64,000 bases of DNA from Burkholderiaceae bacterium (GTDB lineage: Bacteria; Pseudomonadota; Gammaproteobacteria; Burkholderiales; Burkholderiaceae_B): the NCBI GenBank assembly GCA_020851995.1, contig JADZBO010000116.1, positions 1-64,000 of the forward strand, in the 5' to 3' direction. Shown here in pieces: positions 9,659 to 19,249 of this stretch. Made by a program: the position numbers and the translations under genes. The notes under the pieces are model-generated. The model saw only the letters and a program-made list of their open reading frames with translations. It made no database searches and was not told the origin of the DNA. Each line of letters starts with the position of its first letter. The stretch's first letter is position 1.

Positions 9659-10129
9659 TTAACGCAAGCCGGTGATCTTCTTTCCGGCCTGCAACCCGCG
9701 TTTGGCAAACCAGCCCTGTTCCATTTCCAGGGCATATCGGACCGGTGCGCTGGAGCAGTGCGACGTGTCGGTCATGGGCTCCATGTCGGCAATGTTCGTG
9801 ATGATCCCATCGTCCCGGATAAAGGCAATGGAGAGCGGCAGCACCGTGTTGCGCATCCAGAAGCACTGGACATTGGCCTGATCGAAGGTAAACAGCATCC
9901 CGTGGTTGGGTTCGAGCGCCTTTCGGTACATCAGGCCCTGCGCGCGGGCCGAATCGTTGGCCGCGACCTCCGCCGTGATGACGTGCATGCCAGCGCCCAG
10001 TTGGATGGACGGCAATGCGGAGGCCTTTTGGGCGTGCACAGTTGCGACACCGAACACGGCCAGATACGCAATCAGCGTCAGCAGGAAAACCAGCCCGCGC
10101 TCGGCGAGGCACTTCAACGCTCTAGACAT
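9659..10129 (-). CDS. DUF192 family secreted protein
   Basis: A 156-residue protein of the DUF192 family. Residues about 12-33 form a signal peptide ending in VATVHAQ, so export to the periplasm is expected. The mature part holds the family landmarks ITAEVAANDSARAQGLMYRKAL, GMLFTFDQANVQCFWMRNTVLPLSIAFI and the ending EMEQGWFAKRGLQAGKKI. The biochemical function of the family is not known. It follows the cold-shock gene by 36 bases in the same direction and may be cotranscribed. Confidence 0.88.
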   Translation of the reverse strand: MSRALKCLAERGLVFLLTLIAYLAVFGVATVHAQKASALPSIQLGAGMHVITAEVAANDSARAQGLMYRKALEPNHGMLFTFDQANVQCFWMRNTVLPLSIAFIRDDGIITNIADMEPMTDTSHCSSAPVRYALEMEQGWFAKRGLQAGKKITGLR

Positions 10130-10144
10130 CCATACACCACTGTA

Positions 10145-10159
10145 GGGGTTATTAACCCC
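10145..10159 (-). terminator. Small hairpin downstream of the cold-shock gene
   Basis: GGGGTTA-T-TAACCCC is a compact inverted repeat 6 bases past the csp stop on the minus strand. There is no T run, so it is at best an attenuator or a 3'-end stabilising stem before the DUF192 gene. Confidence 0.35.
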
Positions 10160-10165
10160 GGCATT

Positions 10166-10411
10166 TTAAGCGGCGGTTATATTTGTTGCCTGTTTTCCCT
10201 TGGGACCCTGAATGATCTCGAAAGCCACTTTCTGGCCTTCCTTGAGCGTTTTGAAACCGTTCATCTGAATTGAGGAAAAATGAGCAAACAGGTCCTCACC
10301 GCCATCGTCTGGCGTGACAAAGCCAAATCCCTTAGCATCGTTGAACCATTTGACGATACCGGTCACCTTGGCCTTTTCACCTGCGCCCGGGTTTGTGGTC
10401 GAATCTGACAT
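10166..10411 (-). CDS. cspA: Cold-shock domain protein
   Basis: An 81-residue single CSD protein. RNP1 is KGFGFVTP and RNP2 is DLFAHFS, both intact; the domain begins [15 protein letters not shown]. These proteins bind single-stranded RNA/DNA and melt RNA structure. Unusually, about 16 hydrophilic residues ([14 protein letters not shown]) precede the domain, while most CspA-type proteins start within a few residues of it; no internal ATG offers a shorter start. Divergent from clpS across 234 bases. Confidence 0.95.
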   Translation of the reverse strand: MSDSTTNPGAGEKAKVTGIVKWFNDAKGFGFVTPDDGGEDLFAHFSSIQMNGFKTLKEGQKVAFEIIQGPKGKQATNITAA

Positions 10412-10506
10412 TCCGACTGCCTCTTTTAGCGTTGAAAAAAGCGCGCGGAAGTGGGAGGATTCACGACAGGTTATCCGTTCATTTCCGGCTAGACTCGGGG
10501 GAAGCC

Positions 10507-10539
10507 CACAAATCTGACATGATATTGGGCAGATTTGTG
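10507..10539. promoter_or_regulatory. Perfect 10-bp inverted repeat between csp and clpS
   Basis: CACAAATCTG (10507-10516) and CAGATTTGTG (10530-10539) are exact complements separated by 13 bases. It sits about midway between the divergent csp and clpS genes. It could be a dimeric operator or, on the minus strand, a hairpin in the long csp 5' leader. No T run follows, so a terminator is unlikely. Confidence 0.55.
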
Positions 10540-10645
10540 TGAACCGTCAAGTACTTACAGGCCACTTGGCATTAGTGTTAGCCCGATATTCGCTGGAATT
10601 TTTACGCCGCGCGTCAACCCAATAAGTATTGCTTTAACTCTCACC

Positions 10646-10963
10646 ATGGCAACTCGCGTATCTCTGCCTCCCGACCTTGTGGTCGAAAAAAAGGCGGCCC
10701 GCACTGCTCCGCCGCCGATGTATCAGGTCATTTTGCTCAACGATGACTACACCCCGATGGAGTTCGTGGTGGACGTGCTCCAGCGGTTTTTCAGCAAGAA
10801 CCAGGAAGAGGCGACCCGTATCATGTTGCAAGTTCACCACGAAGGCAAAGGCGTTTGTGGCGTGTACACACAAGATGTTGCCGCAAGCCGCATTGCGCAG
10901 GTTTCCCGGTATGCGCGCTCACGCCAGCACCCACTTCAGTGCGCAATGGAACCTGCGGGGTGA
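10646..10963 (+). CDS. clpS: ATP-dependent Clp protease adaptor ClpS
   Basis: ClpS delivers N-degron substrates to ClpAP. From the ATG at 10646 the protein has 105 residues: a flexible N-terminus, then [20 protein letters not shown], in which the Asn-Asp-Asp loop binds N-terminal residues, and [19 protein letters not shown]. The frame is open further upstream, but homologues start near the ATG chosen. clpA begins 115 bases downstream in the same direction, the usual pairing. Confidence 0.96.
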   Translation: MATRVSLPPDLVVEKKAARTAPPPMYQVILLNDDYTPMEFVVDVLQRFFSKNQEEATRIMLQVHHEGKGVCGVYTQDVAASRIAQVSRYARSRQHPLQCAMEPAG

Positions 10964-11078
10964 TGTGTGATCTCACAATAATGTGGCACCATGAGCATAG
11001 AATGAACCCAAGTATCGATGCGGTCGCAGTTGAAGTGGCAGTTTTCGGCGTAAGCCGCTACCAGATGTCGGAGGAAGC

Positions 11079-13397
11079 GTGATTTCCCAAGAACTTGAAG
11101 TCAGCCTGCATATGGCGTTTGTCGAGGCGCGGTCGGCTCGCCATGAGTTCATCACGGTCGAACATTTGCTGCTCTCTCTGCTGGACAATGCCTCTGCCGT
11201 TGAGGTTTTGAAAGCCTGCGCGGCCAACATGGAAGAATTGCGTCAGAGCCTTCGTAAGTTTGTCAGCGAAAACACCCCGGTCATCCCTGCGGGGGCCGAG
11301 GTGGACACTCAACCGACGCTGGGATTCCAGCGGGTGATCCAGCGTGCCATCATGCACGTGTCAGCGGGTGCGGGAGCCTCGAAGAAACCTGTCACCGGCG
11401 CCAACGTGCTGGTGGCGATCTTCGGCGAAAAGGATTCGCATGCGGTCTATTACCTGCAGCAGCAGGGCATCGCGCGCCTGGATATTGTCAATTTTCTTTC
11501 CCACGGCATCAGCAAGCAAACGCCAGCCGAGCCGCCCGCCTCCTCGAAAGAGCAGCAAGGCGGTGGAGAAGAGCAGGCCGACGCCAAGCAGTCCGCGCTC
11601 GATCTTTACGCGCAGGATCTCAATGCAGCGGCGATCGCCGGGCGCATTGATCCCCTGATCGGTCGCGACCAGGAGATCGAGCGCGTCATCCAGACTCTCT
11701 GCCGGCGCCGCAAGAACAATCCCCTGCTGGTCGGCGAGGCTGGCGTGGGCAAGACAGCGATCGCCGAAGGTCTTGCTTATCGCATTACCAAGGGCGAAGT
11801 GCCCGAAGTTCTGCAGCACGCGCAGGTCTACGCGCTCGACATGGGGGCGCTGCTCGCCGGAACGAAATATCGCGGAGATTTCGAGCAACGACTCAAGGGC
11901 GTGCTCAAACAACTGCGCAACAACCCACAGGCGATCCTCTTCATCGATGAGATCCACACGCTGATCGGGGCTGGCTCTGCCTCGGGTGGCACGCTTGACG
12001 CCTCGAATCTGCTGAAACCTGCGCTGTCGTCTGGTCAGCTGCGTTGTATCGGCGCAACGACCTATACCGAATTTCGCGGTGTTTTCGAAAAAGATGCCGC
12101 GCTGTCGCGTCGGTTTCAGAAAATCGACGTGCCCGAGCCGACGGTGGATCAGACGATCCAGATCCTTCGTGGACTCAAAGGCCGTTTCGAGGCTCATCAC
12201 GGAGTCAAGTATTCCTCTGCCGCCCTGACGGCGGCCGCTGAGCTTTCAGCGCGTCACATCAATGATCGTCATCTGCCAGACAAGGCGATTGATGTGATCG
12301 ATGAGGCGGGTGCGGCACAACGATTGCTGCCACGTTCGCGCCAGAAACGCATCATCGGCAAAGTCGATATCGAGGCGATCGTCTCGAAAATCGCCCGCAT
12401 TCCTCCGCAGACGGTATCGACCGACGATCGCAGCAAGCTGGCCACGCTGGACCGGGATCTGAAGACTGTGGTGTTCGGCCAGGAGAATGCCATCGATGCG
12501 CTTGCCTCGGCAATCAAGATGGCGCGCTCGGGGCTCGGGCGACCGGAAAAACCAATTGGCGCGTTCCTTTTTTCAGGGCCGACGGGTGTCGGCAAGACCG
12601 AAGTCGCCCGACAGCTCGCTTACGTGCTGGGCATTGAGCTGTTGCGATTCGACATGTCAGAGTACATGGAGCGCCACACCGTCTCGCGACTCATTGGCGC
12701 TCCGCCGGGTTATGTGGGTTTTGATCAGGGTGGTCTGCTCACAGAGGCCATCAACAAGCAGCCGCACTGTGTACTGCTGCTCGACGAGATCGAAAAGGCT
12801 CACCCGGATGTCTTCAACTTGCTGCTGCAGGTCATGGATCACGGCACACTGACTGATAACAATGGTCGTCGCGCGGATTTTCGTAATGTCATCCTGATCA
12901 TGACGACCAATGCTGGCGCCGAGACACTGAACAAGACAAATATCGGCTTTTCGGTTTCCAAGTCCAGCGGCGATGAAATGGCCGACATTAAGCGGATGTT
13001 TTCGCCCGAGTTCCGCAACCGGCTTGATGCAATCGTTCCGTTCGCACCGCTGAACCGCGAAATCATTTTGCGCGTGGTCGATAAGTTCCTGATGCAGCTT
13101 GAGGATCAGTTGCACGACAAGCGTGTCGACGCGACCTTTACCGCCGCGTTGCGTGACCATCTTGGAAAAGCAGGTTTCGATCCGTTAATGGGTGCGCGCC
13201 CCATGCAGCGTCTTATTCAGGACACCATTCGCCGGGCGCTCGCCGACGAGTTGCTTTTTGGCAAACTCGTCGATGGTGGCACGGTGACCGTGGATGTGGA
13301 TGCAGATGACAAGGTCGTGCTGTCGTTTGGACCGCCAGCCACGGGCAGCCAGGGCAGCAATGCCGGCTCTGACCAGGAAGCCGAGTTGGTTCACTGA
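11079..13397 (+). CDS. clpA: ATP-dependent Clp protease ATPase subunit ClpA
   Basis: ClpA, the AAA+ unfoldase of ClpAP, 772 residues. N-terminal double-repeat domain (about 1-150) starts [17 protein letters not shown]; a charged linker with [17 protein letters not shown] follows; first ATPase domain has Walker [15 protein letters not shown] and Walker [13 protein letters not shown]; second has [15 protein letters not shown] and [15 protein letters not shown]. The C-terminus is acidic. Start is GTG at 11079 with GGAGGAA just before it. clpP lies 28 kb away beside clpX. Confidence 0.97.
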   Translation: MISQELEVSLHMAFVEARSARHEFITVEHLLLSLLDNASAVEVLKACAANMEELRQSLRKFVSENTPVIPAGAEVDTQPTLGFQRVIQRAIMHVSAGAGASKKPVTGANVLVAIFGEKDSHAVYYLQQQGIARLDIVNFLSHGISKQTPAEPPASSKEQQGGGEEQADAKQSALDLYAQDLNAAAIAGRIDPLIGRDQEIERVIQTLCRRRKNNPLLVGEAGVGKTAIAEGLAYRITKGEVPEVLQHAQVYALDMGALLAGTKYRGDFEQRLKGVLKQLRNNPQAILFIDEIHTLIGAGSASGGTLDASNLLKPALSSGQLRCIGATTYTEFRGVFEKDAALSRRFQKIDVPEPTVDQTIQILRGLKGRFEAHHGVKYSSAALTAAAELSARHINDRHLPDKAIDVIDEAGAAQRLLPRSRQKRIIGKVDIEAIVSKIARIPPQTVSTDDRSKLATLDRDLKTVVFGQENAIDALASAIKMARSGLGRPEKPIGAFLFSGPTGVGKTEVARQLAYVLGIELLRFDMSEYMERHTVSRLIGAPPGYVGFDQGGLLTEAINKQPHCVLLLDEIEKAHPDVFNLLLQVMDHGTLTDNNGRRADFRNVILIMTTNAGAETLNKTNIGFSVSKSSGDEMADIKRMFSPEFRNRLDAIVPFAPLNREIILRVVDKFLMQLEDQLHDKRVDATFTAALRDHLGKAGFDPLMGARPMQRLIQDTIRRALADELLFGKLVDGGTVTVDVDADDKVVLSFGPPATGSQGSNAGSDQEAELVH

Positions 13398-14572
13398 TGG
13401 AAACCGCAGTGCATGAGTTGGCCTGTCATCACTGCGGCGCAGTTTACAGGCGCGTTGCGCTTGGGCCGGGGGAGTCAGCACGATGTACGCGCTGTGATTC
13501 AGTTCTTGAGTCCTACAGCAGGTTTTCGGCGGGCGAGTGGCTGGCGATCATCCTGAGCGCGTTGATCGTGTTCGCGCTGGCCAACGCTTATCCCGAAGTC
13601 ACACTGTTTGTTCAGGGCAAGGGCCAGGAGGCATCCCTGATCGATGCCGTGCGGGTGACGTGGGAATCCGGCTACCCGGAGGTCGCGGTGATGACATTCG
13701 CGGCCGGGTTTATGCTGCCATTGGTTCATTTGTGCCTGCTTCTCTGGATTCTGGGTGCCATGGCCTTTGGCCGGTTACCGCTTTTTTTTGCTGGTTGCCT
13801 GCGCCTGCTTGATGCGCTCACGCCCTGGTGCATGGTTCCGGTATTCCTGATGGGCGTTCTGGTCGCTGTGGTCAAACTGGCAGGACTTGCCTCGCTGGTG
13901 CCCGGTGTCGGGCTATTCGCCACTGCGGCGCTGGCAGTGCTGATCACCATGCTGACCGGCCTGAATTCGCATAAGTTGCTCTGCATGGCGCACGATCTCG
14001 GTTTGGATGCGCCGGTCGAAAAGGCGCCATCGCCGCCATCGCCAGCACTCTTTTCCAGAACCTGGGCGCTGATTCTCGGCGCCTGCATCATGTATCTGCC
14101 GGCGAATCTGCTGCCCATCATGGAAATTGCCTCCATTGGCGGCGCATCGGCGCACACGATCCTGGGTGGTGTCATCGAACTCTGGGGCATGGGCTCCTGG
14201 GACATCGCGCTGGTGGTGTTCATTGCCTCGGTCGCGGTGCCTATTTTCAAGATCGTGGCGCTCAGCGTGCTGGTTTACATGGCGCAGGTTCGCTCGCCTT
14301 CGCAACTCAAACAACGAACCCAAATGTACAAGGTCGTGGAATTCATTGGTCAGTGGTCAATGCTCGACGTTTTCGTCGTCATCCTGCTCTCCGCGCTTGG
14401 CCAGTTTGGAAACCTGCTGACCATCAAGCCGAGCGGCGGGGCAGCCGCGTTTGGTTGCGTGGTCATCCTGACAATGCTCGCGGCGATGGGGTTTGATCCC
14501 CGACTTGCCTGGCGTCGGGCTGGGCACCGGCGACACTTGCCGGCACAACGCGCTAACATCACGCCTGGTTAA
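13397..14572 (+). CDS. pqiA: Intermembrane transport protein PqiA
   Basis: A 391-residue inner-membrane protein of the paraquat-inducible A family, partner of the MCE protein PqiB in lipid traffic between the membranes. The N-terminus has a zinc-ribbon pattern, CHHC at residues 10-13 and CTRC about 20 residues on, followed by four hydrophobic helices; after a linker (PVEKAPSPPSP) a second set of four helices begins. The second half normally carries its own Cys pairs, but here only one cysteine remains (SHKLLCMAHDLG). The start overlaps the clpA stop (TGATG). Confidence 0.93.
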   Translation: METAVHELACHHCGAVYRRVALGPGESARCTRCDSVLESYSRFSAGEWLAIILSALIVFALANAYPEVTLFVQGKGQEASLIDAVRVTWESGYPEVAVMTFAAGFMLPLVHLCLLLWILGAMAFGRLPLFFAGCLRLLDALTPWCMVPVFLMGVLVAVVKLAGLASLVPGVGLFATAALAVLITMLTGLNSHKLLCMAHDLGLDAPVEKAPSPPSPALFSRTWALILGACIMYLPANLLPIMEIASIGGASAHTILGGVIELWGMGSWDIALVVFIASVAVPIFKIVALSVLVYMAQVRSPSQLKQRTQMYKVVEFIGQWSMLDVFVVILLSALGQFGNLLTIKPSGGAAAFGCVVILTMLAAMGFDPRLAWRRAGHRRHLPAQRANITPG

Positions 14573-14614
14573 ATTTATCCCTATTTCAGGTTCCAGCCTT
14601 CAGGAGCGGATCGC

Positions 14615-16267
14615 ATGTCAGAGCACTCCAGCCCGCAGTCCGGGTTGCCCACCCCACGCGTGACGCGCAAAGCGCGCCGCAGCATCGGATGGGTCTGGCT
14701 CGTTCCGGTCGTCGCCGCGCTGGTGGGTTTGTCGATTGTCTGGCACGCCTGGTCGCGGCAAGGTCCCAAAATCACGATTTCGTTTCAGACAGCGTCTGGT
14801 CTGGAAGCAGGTAAAACGCAAATTCGTTACCGAGACGTTGTCATTGGGACAGTAAAAGACATCCGGCTGAGCGAAAAACGCGATGCTGTACTTGTGGATG
14901 CGGAACTGAGCAAGGACGCCGAGGCGCTGGCCAATGAGGGCACTTCATTCTGGGCGGTCAAGCCCCGAATCGGTTATGGCGGCGTGTCGGGTATCTCGAC
15001 ATTGTTCTCCGGCGTCTACATTGCTGCGGACACCGATGTGACGGACCTGAGCGCCAAGGCGAAAAAAAGACGATTCATAGGACTGGAATCGCCGCCGCCG
15101 ATTCATAACGACAGGCCTGGCACGCGCTTTCTCCTGACCTCGCCCGATCTTGCTTCGCTGGGTGCAGGCGCGCCGGTGTACTACCGCCGCATCCAGGTAG
15201 GGATGGTGACCGCATACAAGCTTGATGCTCTGGGTAATCATGTCGATCTGGAGGTGTTCATCGATGCGCCTTATGACAAGTTTGTCGACGCCAGCACGCG
15301 GTTCTGGAATGAAAGCGGCATCGACATCAGCGTTGGCGCCGATGGCGTGAAGGTCAGCACACAGTCGGTCGCGACGATTCTGGCGGGTGGCCTGGCTTTC
15401 GGAAGTTTCGGGAGCAATCGTGATCCGCTTCCGACGGGGCAGGTGTTCAAGCTGTACGAGTCTCGTTCGGCGGCCGCGCTTGTACCCGAGGGCGTTGCAC
15501 TGCCGGTCGTAATGCGGTTCTACCAGAATGCGCGCGGTCTCAAAGTTGGCTCCCCGATTGATTTCGCCGGAACCGACCTGGGCATCATCAACAAGGTCGA
15601 TCTTGATTTCGACCCGAAGCTGGCTAAGTTCTATACGCGTGTCGAGGCAACGCTCTATCCCGAGCGATTGGGTCCCATCTATTCGCAGATTTTGATGAAC
15701 AACCAGTCTACGGAGCAGTGGGCGGCGACGCTCGTGCGGATGTCGATGCGCGGGTTGCGCGCGGAACTTCGTACGGCGAACTTGCTGACTGGCCAGTTGT
15801 ACATTGCGCTCGAGGAATTGCCGAAGGCGGCAAAACTGGACCCGCCGCCGAAAGCGGTGTTTCCATTTGAAATCGCAACGGTGGTTTCGGACGACCTCAA
15901 CAAGATACAGGCGCACCTCGCCAATATCGCTTCGCGTCTGGACAAGATTCCCTACGAGGAAATTGGCCAGGAGCTCAACGGTATGCTCAAACAGGTCAAG
16001 TTGCTCAGCGCAAGCCTGGATAAAAACGTCGTGCCCAATCTCGCCGCATCGCTGGCGCAATTCGAGAAGACTTTCAAGAACCTGGATGCTCTGGTGGCTC
16101 CTGGCAGCCCGTTGCCAGCGGATACGGAGCAGGTGCTGGATGACATGAAGCGTGCGCTGCAATCGCTGCGCGGGTTGACGGACGCGCTCCAAAAGCAGCC
16201 TGATTCGGTCATTTTGGGACGCAAGACACAGTCTTATTCACGTGAAAATCTCGGAGCAACAAAATAA
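14615..16267 (+). CDS. pqiB: Intermembrane transport protein PqiB (MCE domains)
   Basis: PqiB, 550 residues, a single-pass inner-membrane protein with a periplasmic array of MCE domains that form a tunnel for lipids. One transmembrane helix (about residues 27-47, WVWLVPVVAALVGLSIVW-like) is followed by MCE repeats beginning ITISFQTASGLEAGKTQIRY, then PGTRFLLTSPDLASLGAGAP and LPVVMRFYQNARGLKVGSPI. The C-terminal 120 residues are helical and coiled-coil-like. GGAG lies 9 bases before the ATG. pqiC overlaps the stop. Confidence 0.95.
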   Translation: MSEHSSPQSGLPTPRVTRKARRSIGWVWLVPVVAALVGLSIVWHAWSRQGPKITISFQTASGLEAGKTQIRYRDVVIGTVKDIRLSEKRDAVLVDAELSKDAEALANEGTSFWAVKPRIGYGGVSGISTLFSGVYIAADTDVTDLSAKAKKRRFIGLESPPPIHNDRPGTRFLLTSPDLASLGAGAPVYYRRIQVGMVTAYKLDALGNHVDLEVFIDAPYDKFVDASTRFWNESGIDISVGADGVKVSTQSVATILAGGLAFGSFGSNRDPLPTGQVFKLYESRSAAALVPEGVALPVVMRFYQNARGLKVGSPIDFAGTDLGIINKVDLDFDPKLAKFYTRVEATLYPERLGPIYSQILMNNQSTEQWAATLVRMSMRGLRAELRTANLLTGQLYIALEELPKAAKLDPPPKAVFPFEIATVVSDDLNKIQAHLANIASRLDKIPYEEIGQELNGMLKQVKLLSASLDKNVVPNLAASLAQFEKTFKNLDALVAPGSPLPADTEQVLDDMKRALQSLRGLTDALQKQPDSVILGRKTQSYSRENLGATK

Positions 16268-16878
16268 TGAGACCAACCAGATGGCTGTTGTTGACATGGT
16301 TGGCGGCGCTGGTCGGTTGCTCCAGCGCACCACCCGTGAATTACACGCTCAGTCCCCCGCTCCCGCAGGGTGTCGCGACGCCGCTTGTGGCCAAGGTTGG
16401 TCCCTATGCTCTGGCTGAAGTCTTCGTTCCGCCAGAGGTCGATCATGCGGAACTGGCGGTCCAACAGACCGACGGCCGAATTCTGCTGCTCGCCAATGAT
16501 CTCTGGTCTGCGCCGCTAGGCGGTCATCTGCGCACGGCACTCGCCCTGGAGCTCACCAAGCAACTCGGAATGCCGCCAGTGCAAAATCTGACACCCGGTA
16601 TGCGCGACCCCGAAGTGTCCGTCGTGCAGGTAGATGTTCAGCGTTTTGACCTGGTGCCTGGTCAACAGGTCGCGCTTGAGGCGGTATGGCGCGTGCGATT
16701 TGGCGGAACCAAAAAGCAGGTGACATGCTTCGCCCGACTTCAGGAAACGGTCGGAGTCGGCGTCGCCCCGCTCGTGCTGGGTCAGCAGAAGAACGTTCAG
16801 CGTCTTGCCGCGCTGATTGCCGAATCCTTATCGGGGCAAGGCAAGCCTCAGGGTGCCACTTGTGTGACGCCTCAGTAA
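16267..16878 (+). CDS. pqiC: PqiC-type lipoprotein (ABC-type transport auxiliary family)
   Basis: A 203-residue lipoprotein. The signal sequence ends in the lipobox LVGC, with Cys18 the predicted lipidation site. The mature part starts SSAPPVNYTLSPP, the usual opening of PqiC/YmbA proteins, and has VGPYALAEVFVPPEVDHAELAV-like text and NDLWSAPLGGHLRTALA. PqiC is thought to sit in the outer membrane and dock the PqiB tunnel. The ATG overlaps the pqiB stop by one base (TAATG), so pqiABC is one unit. Confidence 0.92.
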   Translation: MRPTRWLLLTWLAALVGCSSAPPVNYTLSPPLPQGVATPLVAKVGPYALAEVFVPPEVDHAELAVQQTDGRILLLANDLWSAPLGGHLRTALALELTKQLGMPPVQNLTPGMRDPEVSVVQVDVQRFDLVPGQQVALEAVWRVRFGGTKKQVTCFARLQETVGVGVAPLVLGQQKNVQRLAALIAESLSGQGKPQGATCVTPQ

Positions 16879-16906
16879 GCAAAAGTCACTTGAAAAGGAA
16901 CCACGC

Positions 16907-18061
16907 ATGAAGACGAAACTCAGGCTGGCCGCTGCGATGGCACTTGCGATCATGGCGTTTGGTGCGCATGCCGACATTACGATTGGTGTTGATCTCTCGA
17001 CCACCGGGCCTGCTGCGTCCATCGGGACACAGTCCATGAACGCAATTCGGCTATGGCCGGATACTCTGGGCGGCCAACCGGCAAAGTATGTCATTCTGGA
17101 CGATGGCACCGATGTCAGCACCGCAGTCAAGAACTTCCGCAAACTGACCTCGGAAAACAAGGTCGACGCCATTGTCGGGCCGAACGTAACGCCTGCTGCT
17201 CTCGCGGCTCTTGATGTCCTGCAGGAGACCGGTACGCCCATGGTGGCACTGGCTGCATCTGCCTCAATCGTGACGCCCGCGGGTGACCCGAAGCGCCGTT
17301 GGGCATTCAAATTGCCGCAGAACGATGCGCTCATGGCCGGCGCGCTGGTTGAAGATATGCGGCGGCGCGGGATCAAAACGGTCGGCGTGATTGGCTTTGC
17401 GGACTCCTATGGCGAAGGCTGGGCGAAGGAGTTCGCGGCGGCGGCGGGCGATAACCCGAAAATCGTCGCGCAGGAAACATTCCAGCGCAACGATCAGTCC
17501 GTGACCGGGCAGGTTCTCAAGCTGATCGTCGCCAAGCCGGATGCCGTGCTGATTGCCGGTTCAGGAACGCCAGCGGCGCTGCCACAGAAGACACTGGTGG
17601 GTCGAGGATACAAAGGTCTGATCTATCAGACACATGGAATCGGTACGCTGGAGTTTCTGCAAGTCGGTGGCAAGGATGTCGAGGGCACCTTGTTTCCCAC
17701 CGGACCCGGTGTCGTGGCCAGGGAGCTGCCAGCCAACCATGCTGCCCGCAAAGTGGCGCTGGAGTTCGCCGATCGCTACGAGGCACGTTATGGTCCGAAT
17801 ACGCTGACCCAGTTCGCGGGTGACGCGTGGGGAGCGTGGATGCTGCTCGATTCGGCAGTCGGCCGCGCACTCAAGAGCGGTGCCAAGCCGGGCACCCCTG
17901 AGTTTCGTGCAGCCTTGCGCGATGCAATCGAGAGCACGCGCGACCTGACCGTCCCCAATGGCGTACTGAACATCAGTCCCAGCGACCATCAGGGCTTCGA
18001 TGAACGCGCGCGCGTGATGGCGACCATCAAGGACGGCAAGTTCGCCTACGGCCAGAACTGA
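16907..18061 (+). CDS. ABC transporter substrate-binding protein, branched-chain amino-acid (LivK) type
   Basis: A 384-residue periplasmic binding protein of the type I fold used by Liv-type ABC importers. Signal peptide residues 1-22 end in GAHA. The mature protein begins DITIGVDLSTTGPAASIG and contains NKVDAIVGPNVTPAALAALD, RRGIKTVGVIGFADSYGEGW and PDAVLIAGSGTPAALPQKTL. The ligand cannot be told; families like this bind branched-chain amino acids or aromatic acids. No permease or ATPase gene adjoins it, so it is an orphan that must work with a transporter encoded elsewhere. 28 bases after pqiC with an AAAGGA ribosome site. Confidence 0.88.
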   Translation: MKTKLRLAAAMALAIMAFGAHADITIGVDLSTTGPAASIGTQSMNAIRLWPDTLGGQPAKYVILDDGTDVSTAVKNFRKLTSENKVDAIVGPNVTPAALAALDVLQETGTPMVALAASASIVTPAGDPKRRWAFKLPQNDALMAGALVEDMRRRGIKTVGVIGFADSYGEGWAKEFAAAAGDNPKIVAQETFQRNDQSVTGQVLKLIVAKPDAVLIAGSGTPAALPQKTLVGRGYKGLIYQTHGIGTLEFLQVGGKDVEGTLFPTGPGVVARELPANHAARKVALEFADRYEARYGPNTLTQFAGDAWGAWMLLDSAVGRALKSGAKPGTPEFRAALRDAIESTRDLTVPNGVLNISPSDHQGFDERARVMATIKDGKFAYGQN

Positions 18062-18103
18062 GCCATACTGGCAGGTGGTGCGCAGCAACGAACCATGGCA
18101 GGT

Positions 18104-18553
18104 TCATCCCTTGCCAGTGCTCCCGAAGCCGCCTGCACCACGGTCCGATTGCTCAAACTCGGCGACGATGCTGAACTGCACCTGTGCAACGGGAAGCACC
18201 ACCAACTGTGCGAGGCGCTCGAATGGCTGCAGCGTGTAGGGGCTGGCGCCGCGGTTCCAGGCGGAAACCATGAGCGGGCCCTGATAGTCGGAGTCGATCA
18301 ATCCTACGAGATTGCCCAGCACGATGCCGTGTTTGTGACCCAGGCCTGAGCGCGGCAGAATGACCGCGGCATAGCCCGGATCCGCAACATGAATTGCGAG
18401 GCCCGTGGGTATCAGATGTGTTGTTCCGGGTTCGATCACCAGTGATTCGTCAAGGCAGGCACGCAGATCGAGGCCGGCAGAGCCCGCGGTCGCGTAGGCG
18501 GGAATATGCTCGCGCATCCGCGCATCGAGGATTTTAAGTTCAACGTTTTTCAT
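18104..18553 (-). CDS. dut: Deoxyuridine 5'-triphosphate nucleotidohydrolase
   Basis: Homotrimeric dUTPase, 149 residues, which splits dUTP to dUMP and diphosphate, keeping uracil out of DNA. All five motifs are present: [43 protein letters not shown] and the P-loop-like [10 protein letters not shown] at the end. Its start lies inside the last 14 bases of dedA, so it is the last gene of the ribF-to-dut run. It converges on the solute-binding protein gene across 42 bases with no obvious terminator. Confidence 0.97.
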   Translation of the reverse strand: MKNVELKILDARMREHIPAYATAGSAGLDLRACLDESLVIEPGTTHLIPTGLAIHVADPGYAAVILPRSGLGHKHGIVLGNLVGLIDSDYQGPLMVSAWNRGASPYTLQPFERLAQLVVLPVAQVQFSIVAEFEQSDRGAGGFGSTGKG

Positions 18554-19244
18554 GCTTGACAGGTCCGGGGGGCGTTGAGTGGGGTGACGCTCGGTGACGG
18601 TCGGGGCGATGGCGCCGCTCTTGCGGAGTCTTCCTGCGAGAGATGATCAGCACCGTGGTCAGTCCGATCCCGACGCAAAGCGCCGCGATGCCGTAGACCA
18701 TCACGCGCGGAGACTGCAGCGCCGCATCGACACTGCGCACAGCGAGAAAACCCGGTGCCAGCAACGCGGGAACCCAGATAATCGCTGAGAGCACATTGGC
18801 TGCCTGAAACCGAAGCTCGGGCATGCCCATCACGCCGGCCACAGTCGGAACGGTGCAGCGCATCGGCCCGAGAAATCGCCCGACCAGGACGGCAAAGAAC
18901 CCATACCGGTAGAAAAAAAGCCTTGCTCTGGCTACTGTGGTGCGGTGGCGCTTGAGAATCCGCCAGCGCAGAACGCTCGGCCCCAGCCATTTACCGATCC
19001 AGAAAGATAGCAGATCACCCAGGATCGCGCCGGCGTAGCCCCAGAGCAAAATCGGCAGAATGGGAAGGTTGCCACTGCCGATCAACCCGCCTGTCATCAG
19101 CAGCAATGCGGTAGCGGGAACCAGGACTCCCAGAACCAGCATGGATTCACCGAACGTGAGCAGAAATACGATTGGGCCGGCCCAAAAAGCGTTTGACCGG
19201 ATAAACTCCGCGGCCTGGTCTACCAGCGCTTCCATCCCGGCCAT
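18540..19244 (-). CDS. DedA family membrane protein
   Basis: A 234-residue DedA/VTT-domain inner-membrane protein, with [39 protein letters not shown], and the family's [20 protein letters not shown] region. DedA proteins are linked to membrane homeostasis and lipid-carrier recycling; the substrate here is unknown. The C-terminal 40 residues are basic and proline-rich ([16 protein letters not shown]), probably cytoplasmic. Start choices are TTG 19253 (overlapping the coaBC stop), ATG 19244 (used) and ATG 19235; the context does not settle it. Confidence 0.9.
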   Translation of the reverse strand: MAGMEALVDQAAEFIRSNAFWAGPIVFLLTFGESMLVLGVLVPATALLLMTGGLIGSGNLPILPILLWGYAGAILGDLLSFWIGKWLGPSVLRWRILKRHRTTVARARLFFYRYGFFAVLVGRFLGPMRCTVPTVAGVMGMPELRFQAANVLSAIIWVPALLAPGFLAVRSVDAALQSPRVMVYGIAALCVGIGLTTVLIISRRKTPQERRHRPDRHRASPHSTPPGPVKHEKR

Positions 19245-19249
19245 TCTTC

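Noticed and set aside
14945..16192. 415-residue open frame opposite pqiB
   Set aside because: Antisense shadow of pqiB with no family features.
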